Positions 6,701-11,008 of a DNA stretch of 11,008 bases are shown piece by piece. Within the stretch, counting starts at the first letter, position 1. Every line of letters begins with the position of its first letter. This stretch comes from Monosiga brevicollis MX1 (taxonomy: Eukaryota; Opisthokonta; Choanoflagellata; Craspedida; Salpingoecidae). The notes under the pieces are model-generated. The model made no database searches and was not told the origin of the DNA. It worked only from the letters and a program-made list of their open reading frames with translations. Location of the stretch: the NCBI RefSeq assembly GCF_000002865.3, contig NW_001865086.1:42738-53745 (forward strand), written 5' to 3'. The translations under genes were made by a program, and so were the position numbers.

Positions 6701-8921
6701 GCGGCACCGCTGATAAAGGCATCGAGGTGAGGGAGGGGATGGGTGGTGTGCGTGGGCAAGAGCGGCTTGAGCCACTTGTCCACTGCCACCACAACAGAGG
6801 CCGTAGTCTAATTAAGGGTTGTGTGGTGCCATTGGTCGTGATTAGGTTGGATGAGGCCGTGGGGATTGGGGCAATAAATGCATTGGGAAAACAAGATGGG
6901 GGAGCAGGCTCACCTCGAGGGTGGGGGTGGTGGGCAGAGGCGGCAGCCAGGAGGAGAGAGCTTTGTGAGCAGCAAGCACGGGCTCCAGCTTGTCGCCATG
7001 CCCGCGTTGACGTCCGACATCGAGGGGCGTTCTGCCATCCTGAGAACATGTGATTGGCGCGTGCGAGGTGGGCAGCGACGCGAGGGTTGAGTTGGGCGAT
7101 GTGCATTTGCTTTCTCATAACAAAGGCGAGGTGACAATGCTTTGAAGTGGGCCGAAGACGCCAGACGCGCGAGTGGTGTGCAAATGGTGCGGGCAGGTAG
7201 CAGGGGTCCGAACGGAGGCGCGCTTGGAGAGAGGAAAAAAAAAAACAAAAAGGGCGCGTGTGCCGGGGGCAAAACTCAAGGCACGGCCACCGAAAGTCGC
7301 TTGAGCGAGCGAGAGAGGCAGAGGCGTGATGGCAAGGGGTTGGGGATGGATCAGAAAAAGGGGAGAGCGAAAACGGCAGGCGGAAGAGACAAGCGGGGCG
7401 CGGGGAGCACCGACAACGGGCGGACGCAAAACGGGGGAAGAAGAGGGATAGCGGGAAAGAAGAAAAGGAGCCAAGGGGGAAGAACGAACGCGCACGGGAG
7501 GGCAGGGTGTAGCGGAGAGGAGGGACGGGGGCAAAGCACATGCAGCGGGAGCAGGAGCAGCAGCCGATCAAGGGGGGTAAAGAGGGGGAAGAGGGAGGTA
7601 CTGTACTGACGTCGTTCTTGGCTTTAGCATCAGCACCGTACTTCAACAGCATCTCCGCCACCTCGTCATGACCCTTAAGGCAGGCCATGTGCAGTGGTGT
7701 TTCGCCATTCTGTGGGATGATGCATCAGCATGACGTACAGGTACACATCCATCATCATCATCATGTGGGGTACGGGTGCACCATCATAGGGGGGTAAGGG
7801 GAGAAGAGGGAGGTACTGTACTGACGTTGTTCTTGGCTTTAGCATCAGCACCGTGCTGCAACAGCATCTCCGCCACCGCGACATGACCCTTAAAGCAGGC
7901 CATGTGCAGTGGTGTTTCGCCACCCTGTGGGATGATGCATCAGCATGACGTACAGGTCATCATCATCATCATCATGTTGGGTACGGGTGTACACCATCAT
8001 AGGGGGGTAAGGGGAGAAGAGGGAGGTACTGTACTGACGTTGTTCTTGGCTTTAGCATCAGCACCGTGCTGCAACAGCATCTCCGCCACCGCGACATGAC
8101 CGCAAATGCAGGCATAGTGCAGTGGTGTATCGCCATACTGTGGGATGATGCATCAGCATGACGTACAGGTACAGCATCATCATCATCAGCATCATCGTGG
8201 GGTACGGGTGCACCATCATAGGGGGGTAAGGGGAGAAGAGGGAGGTACTGTACTGACGTTGTTCTTGGCTTTAGCATCAGCACCGTGCTGCAACAGCATC
8301 TCCGCCACCTTGACATGACCGTTGTGGCAGGCCATGTGCAGTGGTGTATTCGCCACCCTGTGAAATGATGCATCAGCATGACGTACAGGTACAGCATCAT
8401 CATCATGTGGTACAGGTGCACCATCATAGGGGGGGTAAAGGGGGGAAGAGGGAGGTACTGTACTGACGCTCTGAAAAAAGCCACCCTGTGGGATGGTGCA
8501 TCATCATCATCATCATCATGGGGTACAGGTGCACCATCATAGGGGGATAAAGGGGGGAAGAGGGAGGTACTGTACTGACGTTGTCCTTGGCTTTAGTATC
8601 AGCACCGTGCTGCAACAGCATCTCCACCACCTTGTCATGACCGTTGTGGCAGGCCATGTGCAGTGGTGTATAGCCACCCTGTGGGATGATGCAAACATGC
8701 AGTATATGTCCCATGTTATACCATAACGTCACCCCATCAAGTGACACATTCAAAGTGTAACCAATATCACACAACATCATACCAAACAGCATACGTACCG
8801 TATTTTTGTATTGGGCAGCATCTCGTATACGTTGTTGGTCCCAACTGGTCAACAGCTGCAGCGCCCATTGTGAATCTGGTGAACAACACGCACTGTACAG
8901 CTGCCATCCATCATCACTCAT
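3648..8921 (-). CDS. Ankyrin repeat - protein kinase - PARP (ADP-ribosyltransferase) fusion protein, 11 coding exons
   Basis: Reconstructed exons: 8799-8921, 8580-8678, 8039-8137, 7826-7924, 7611-7709, 6914-7039, 4777-6807, 4521-4691, 4083-4454, 3858-4003 and 3648-3753. They total 3,471 bp including TAG, about 1,156 residues. All introns are GT-AG; all junctions are phase 0 except the last (phase 2). The start ATG at 8919-8921 has A at -3 and an in-frame TGA just upstream. Approximate layout: ankyrin repeats 1-205, helical region 216-640, kinase 645-920, PARP 960-1156. By family knowledge, ankyrin repeats bind partner proteins, the kinase would phosphorylate Ser/Thr or Tyr, and PARP domains transfer ADP-ribose from NAD+. 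The combination suggests a signalling enzyme that modifies docked partners in two ways, which is inference. No signal peptide or membrane segment is seen, so it is probably cytosolic or nuclear. Two array exons (8468-8485, 8258-8357) are left out because they are decayed or frameshifted. The model needs transcript support. Confidence 0.8.
3858..4003 (-). CDS. PARP middle exon
   Basis: Starts after GGTTTCAG and ends at a GTGCGT donor in phase 2. It encodes SHQYAGAG, then GERMLVISRALLGH, then a Pro-rich loop and NNE before the split Arg codon. SHQY continues the YLADHPGK segment of the previous exon, as SKSxxY does in other PARPs. RMLVxxRxLLG is the conserved strand after the NAD-binding Tyr. 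The pseudogene copy has exactly the same exon length, which supports these boundaries. Confidence 0.8.
4083..4454 (-). CDS. PARP catalytic exon with NAD-binding His and Tyr
   Basis: Encodes NPVLWERYSAKRREM, LLLHGI with the NAD-binding His (codon 4209-4211), GLDQRFAG, and FGLGVYLADHPGK with the Tyr (codon 4104-4106), then a GTATGG donor. LWERY with a following RRE resembles tankyrases. The acceptor is ambiguous: TAG ending at 4455 is chosen because the pseudogene conserves it, but CAG or AAG a few codons later would also keep frame. The domain lacks the helical regulatory subdomain of PARP1-type enzymes, as far as I can see. Confidence 0.85.
4521..4691 (-). CDS. Kinase C-terminal tail exon (subdomain XI) and linker
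   Basis: Encodes MCDSSSDLYKETRALLATDP, then KQRPSLFSA. The ATDPKQRPS stretch is the subdomain XI signature, whose Arg closes the C-lobe. About 30 linker residues then lead to the PARP exon. Bounded by a GATGCAG acceptor and GAG/GTGCGT donor, phase 0 at both ends. Confidence 0.85.
4777..6807 (-). CDS. Large exon: helical region plus protein kinase domain
   Basis: 677 codons, entered after TTAATTAG and leaving at GAG/GTAAGC. Open frame continues four codons into the intron, which should not be counted as protein. Roughly the first 420 residues are rich in Gln, Leu, Ala and Glu with heptad-like stretches; I recognise no family. From residue 428 of the exon a kinase domain follows. The nucleotide loop is degenerate (LGQLDLHYNQNHKVYKAR, without the GxGxxG glycines). 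The ATP-anchoring Lys is in AVKEY (codon 5425-5427), the helix C Glu in FLRELRAM, the catalytic loop is HRDVKLSN (His codon 5134-5136), the Mg-binding Asp is in GDFD (5065-5067), and GYVAPEVLF and DAFSFGCVVY complete the C-lobe. HRDVKxxN resembles Ser/Thr or TKL-type kinases. All three catalytic residues are present, so activity is possible despite the poor Gly loop and DFD. Confidence 0.9.
6914..7039 (-). CDS. Degenerate last ankyrin repeat exon and Pro-rich linker
   Basis: Follows GTTCTCAG and encodes DGRTPLDVGRQRGHGDKLEP, then VLAAHKAL and a Pro/Thr-rich linker, ending CTCGAG/GTGAGC. DGRTPLDV and RGH match the ankyrin consensus, but the second helix is poor, as is usual for a capping repeat. 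Phase 0 at both ends, joining the array to the helical region. Confidence 0.75.
7040..7610 (-). other. Long polypyrimidine-rich intron
   Basis: At 571 bp this is five times longer than the other introns in the gene. It begins with the same GTCAGTACAG donor as the array introns. The transcribed strand product is C/T-rich throughout, the plus strand correspondingly G/A-rich with a run of A at about 7236-7246. I see no further exon inside. Open frames crossing it are composition artefacts. Confidence 0.6.
7611..7709 (-). CDS. Ankyrin repeat exon (last complete member of the array)
   Basis: 33 codons: NGETPLHMACLKGHDEVAEM, then LLKYGADAKAKND. It has the TPLH, GH, LL and GAD ankyrin signature positions. 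It differs from its sisters by LLKYG in place of LLQHG and a final Asp. Acceptor CCCACAG, donor GTCAGT. Confidence 0.9.
7826..7924 (-). CDS. Ankyrin repeat exon
   Basis: 33 codons: GGETPLHMACFKGHVAVAEM, then LLQHGADAKAKNN. Exactly one ankyrin repeat, phase 0 at both ends, same splice sites as its neighbours. Nearly identical to 8039-8137 in its second half. Confidence 0.9.
8039..8137 (-). CDS. Ankyrin repeat exon
   Basis: 33 codons: YGDTPLHYACICGHVAVAEM, then LLQHGADAKAKNN. Acceptor reads CCCACAG directly before TATGGC; donor GTCAGT. If the two broken copies upstream are skipped, this joins in frame to the exon at 8580-8678. Confidence 0.9.
8258..8357 (-). pseudogene. Frameshifted ankyrin repeat exon (100 bp)
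   Basis: Same acceptor, donor and repeat sequence as its sisters, but 100 bp instead of 99. An extra T on the plus strand at 8349-8350 (GTATTCGCC against GTATCGCC) shifts the frame near the start. Inclusion would reach a TGA at the GTGCTGATG stretch near the end of the exon. Either it is skipped, it acts as a premature-stop exon, or the extra base is a sequence error. Confidence 0.75.
8468..8485 (-). pseudogene. 18-nt relic of an ankyrin repeat exon
   Basis: Between a normal CCCACAG acceptor and the standard GTCAGTACAG donor only GGTGGCTTTTTTCAGAGC remains, 81 nt fewer than the sister exons. The length is still a multiple of three, so inclusion would add six residues (GGFFQS) and skipping is neutral. 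The TTTTTTCAG inside could itself act as an acceptor. Confidence 0.7.
8580..8678 (-). CDS. First complete ankyrin repeat exon
   Basis: 33 codons: GGYTPLHMACHNGHDKVVEM, then LLQHGADTKAKDN. Canonical ankyrin residues at every signature position. Joins exon 8799-8921 in frame after the intron at 8679-8798 (GTACGT ... CCCACAG). Confidence 0.9.
8799..8921 (-). CDS. First coding exon with degenerate ankyrin unit
   Basis: 41 codons from ATG at 8919-8921: MSDDGWQLYSACCSPDSQWA and on to AAQYKNT, then donor ACG/GTACGT. The context TTACCATGA has A at -3, and the next upstream in-frame codons include TGA, which supports this start. GWQLYSACC ... ALQLL resembles a decayed ankyrin repeat that would cap the array. 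Confidence 0.75.
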
Positions 8922-9784
8922 GGTAACGGTATCTCTCTCTATTCACCATCCGCTTCAAACCGCTTTGCTTGCTTCTCTAGCCACCACCAATCTCATGAGC
9001 CCCCTCCAAGTACAACTCGTCTGACAACCCAGAATTCGGACTGGGATTCAACAGGTGCGCGCCGTTTCCAAAACGGCAGCCGGTCACCGGGCCCTTTGCT
9101 CTTCTCTGCCTGGTGCACCAAACGACGCACCTTTGGCCAATAGTTCTCGGTGACAGTGGCGAGGACCGGTGTACTTGGTTGCCCAGCGCACGTTGTCGAC
9201 TGCGAGGTGAGAACAGTGAGGCCAACTTCAGTTGAAAGCAAAAAAAATGGCAGCGGTGCTTTCAATCAAAACGTTCTGGCGTCGCCGTAAGGCCCCGACC
9301 AAGAGAGTCCCGCACCAAACACAAGCAATCAGTCACCACGCACACACACACACAGAAAGCAAGACACGTCAAGCAGCCCGCCGATGCCGATACCGATACC
9401 GACACCGCTGCCAAAAAAGGGCACCACCAACAACAAGAAGAAGAAGAAGAAGAAGACGAAGTCAAAAGCAAAAGCAAAAGCAAAAGCAAAAGCAAAAGCA
9501 AAAGCAATGGCAAACAACCGAAAGGAAGAAAAATGCAAGCAACACACACACACACGTTTACACCTTTTTCTTCTTCTTTTTTAATTTTTTTATTTTCAGC
9601 AACAGCGGGAAAAGCAAATTCCATCCGCACGTCCTGGACCGGGCTCATGGGTGGTAAGGACGGTTTGCGCCGGTCAATCGGATCGCCACGCCCAACGTAC
9701 CTGCCAAATCTATTGGCTCGGCCGATCGAGCCCCCGTGTATTTCTTTCTTCTGCGCACCAACCACACCCATCGAGAGTGTAATT
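8922..9784. other. 5' flank of the kinase-PARP gene with microsatellites, no gene called
   Basis: Should contain the promoter and 5' leader of the minus-strand gene; no TATA-like motif stands out. Several frames on both strands are open across 8999-9235, and I cannot choose among them. On the plus strand there are splice-like signals: donor GCGAG/GTGAGA at 9207, acceptor TTTTTATTTTCAG ending at 9599, and donor GTG/GTAAGG at 9654. These hint at a divergent transcript, but no domain supports it. Confidence 0.4.
9433..9507. repeat. (AAG)n and (AAAAGC)n microsatellites
   Basis: Eight AAG-like units at about 9433-9458 are followed by about seven AAAAGC units at about 9464-9507. They produce Lys/Gln-rich and Phe/Ala-rich frames that are composition artefacts. 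Confidence 0.9.
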
Positions 9785-10203
9785 CGTCTCAGTCTCTCTT
9801 TTTTTATGTATCTCTCAAACTCTCTCTTTCTCTCAAACTCTCTCTCTCTCTCAAACTCTCTCACTCTCTCTCTCTCTCAAACTCTCTCTCTCAAACTCTC
9901 TCTCTCAAACTCTCTCTCTCAAACTCTCTCTCTCTCTCAAACTCTCTCTCTCTCAAACTCTCTCTCTCAAACTCACTCTCTCACTCTCACTCTCTCTCAA
10001 ACTCTCTCTCTCAAACTCTCTCTCTCAAACTCTCTCTCTCAAACTCTCTCAAACTCTCAAACTCTCTCTCTCAAACTCTCTCTCTCAAACTCTCAAACTC
10101 TCTCTCTCAAACTCTCTCTCTCAAACCCTCTCTCTCAAACTCTCTCTCTCAAACTCTCTCTCTCAAACCCTCTCTCTCAAACTCTCTCTCTCTCTCTCTT
10201 TCT
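9785..10203. repeat. CT-rich satellite (CTCTCTCTCAAA-type unit)
   Basis: About 420 bp of CT runs punctuated by CAAAC, basic unit about 12-14 bp, with CAAACCC variants recurring at about 42-bp intervals near the right end. Closely similar in design and orientation to the satellite at 1-455, which has TAAAT punctuation. The Ser/Leu/Gln-rich open frames through it have no coding support. Confidence 0.9.
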
Positions 10204-10925
10204 CACGCCAATTCATCTCGCCGTCAAGCTTGTGTACGAACAACGTGTACTGCCCCTCTGCCAGCCATGACAGCTCGCCTCTTACACCACAAAAATGGGG
10301 CTCGTACCTACAACATGTACTGCCCCTTTGCCAGCCATGTCATCCCAAGCCCGTTGGCTAAATGCCCCCCTCTGGTCATACCAATCTTATTCCCCGCCCA
10401 AACGTGAGCGACCATTCCTGACGTGAGCTTTAGGTTCATTGCCATGGCGGTCATGGTGCTGCTCGTTCCCTTTGGAGCATTGCAACGGCAACCTTCACAA
10501 ACCGATATGTCTCCTGCAATAACTTACATCATCATTCCTAGCAGAACTACATTAACTTCTCGTATATCGAAATAAACGGTTTAAAGAAGAGTAAAAAACC
10601 GAGGTGCATTTCCCCTGCAGCAACTTGCATCTCTACGCAAAATAAGAGGGTGTGTTCAACATTGCGAGGTTCGGGGCAGCAAGGGCAGCGGGTGACGGGA
10701 CTGAGGAAGGGCAGCGGGAGAGGAGCAAGTGTAGCAGAGACTCTTTTTGAAGAAGGTCGGAGGGAGAGAAGATGGTGCTTGAGGGATCAAAGAGTCTGTC
10801 TACACGCGTGGGTGGTTGCCACTACAAGCTCATGCATGGTGCAGGGCCTTCCTGGCTCACTTGACTGCAGTTTGGAACACCCACCCCGACAGAAGATTCA
10901 TCGTGTTGCGCTGGTAAATTTAAGA
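10204..10925. other. Intergenic stretch, no gene recognised
   Basis: Holds an imperfect direct repeat of about 29 bp (10240-10268 and 10312-10340, TGTACTGCCCCTYTGCCAGC core) spaced 72 bp apart. An AATAAA on the plus strand lies at about 10570. A G/A-rich block (about 10660-10790) contains AAGGGCAGCGGG twice. No open frame of note, no tRNA. Confidence 0.5.
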
Positions 10926-11008
10926 ATGGACACACGCGTATACAAGCGGAAGTCGGCCCTCCCCGAAGATTTCAATGTAGGCGCGATCGCGACCGTGGGC
11001 TCGCTGAC
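10926..11008 (+). CDS. Candidate 5' end of an open frame running off the window
   Basis: ATG at 10926-10928 in the context AAGAATGG, with A at -3 and G at +4. The 27 codons to the window edge are open: MDTRVYKRKSALPEDFNVGA and on. No family is recognised. The frame is also open upstream of the ATG, so the start is not fixed, and a short open stretch like this can occur by chance. Confidence 0.25.
   Translation, partial: MDTRVYKRKSALPEDFNVGAIATVGSL

Larger units (their letters stand above)
7600..8690 (-). repeat. Tandem array of exon-plus-intron units (about 210-219 bp each)
   Basis: The donor ends of array exons fall at 7611, 7826, 8039, 8258, 8468 and 8580, giving spacings of 215, 213, 219, 210 and 112 bp. 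The last is short because the 8468 unit lost most of its exon. Introns share the start GTCAGTACAGTACCTCCCTC, a C-rich block, a CCTATGATGGTGCACC motif, a variable ATG/CAT run, and mostly the end GCTGATGCATCATCCCACAG. The CTGAT near the end is a plausible branch point. Confidence 0.9.

Noticed and set aside
6540-7688. 382-codon minus-strand open frame
   Set aside because: It starts in a real ankyrin exon but then reads through the 571-bp pyrimidine-rich intron, and is out of frame with both the capping ankyrin exon and the kinase exon.
9232-9657. Plus-strand frame with Arg, Lys/Gln and Phe runs
   Set aside because: It is built from AAG, AAAAGC and T-rich microsatellites, and it crosses what looks like a splice acceptor tract.
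9533-10407. Two long plus-strand frames rich in Ser, Leu, Gln and Asn
   Set aside because: They are translations of the CTCTCTCAAA satellite in two frames. No start context, no non-repetitive coding sequence.

Overview
The window looks like nuclear DNA of a compact-genome unicellular eukaryote. Genes are cut by short GT-AG introns (about 66-120 bp), codon use is GC-leaning, and there is abundant microsatellite DNA. The multidomain signalling/ADP-ribosylation gene and intron style would fit a choanoflagellate or another holozoan protist. That placement is inference; no single feature proves it. There are no operons, tRNAs, rRNAs, CRISPR arrays or recognisable transposases.

The centrepiece is one minus-strand gene, about 8921 down to 3648. 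I reconstruct 11 coding exons giving about 1,156 residues. In order it encodes: a degenerate N-terminal ankyrin unit; an array of 33-residue ankyrin repeats, each on its own 99-bp phase-0 exon; about 420 residues of helical sequence I do not recognise; a protein kinase domain with HRDVKLSN and APE but DFD in place of DFG; and a C-terminal PARP catalytic domain with an intact H-Y-E triad and tankyrase-like signatures. The exon phases join cleanly throughout. An ankyrin-kinase-PARP fusion in a single gene is unusual.

The ankyrin exons sit in a tandem array (about 7600-8690) in which both exon and intron are duplicated, each intron carrying a CAT/ATG microsatellite. Two array members are broken: one is an 18-nt relic between intact-looking splice sites, the other carries a 1-nt insertion. 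Both can be skipped without changing frame.

Downstream of this gene (about 1484-2556, same strand) is a diverged partial copy of its last four exons (kinase tail plus PARP). It has frameshifts, in-frame stops and a Glu-to-Lys change at the catalytic position, so I call it a pseudogene. Between the two copies (about 2660-3647) I see no recognisable gene.

The flanks are low complexity. A CT-rich satellite with an exact 150-bp higher-order period fills 1-455. A related CTCTCTCAAA-type satellite fills about 9785-10203. AC, CAA, AAG and AAAAGC microsatellites also occur. Near the left edge, 628-844 (+) looks like the last exon of a gene on the other strand. At the right edge a short open frame (10926-11008, +) with a good start context runs off the window; it is only a candidate.
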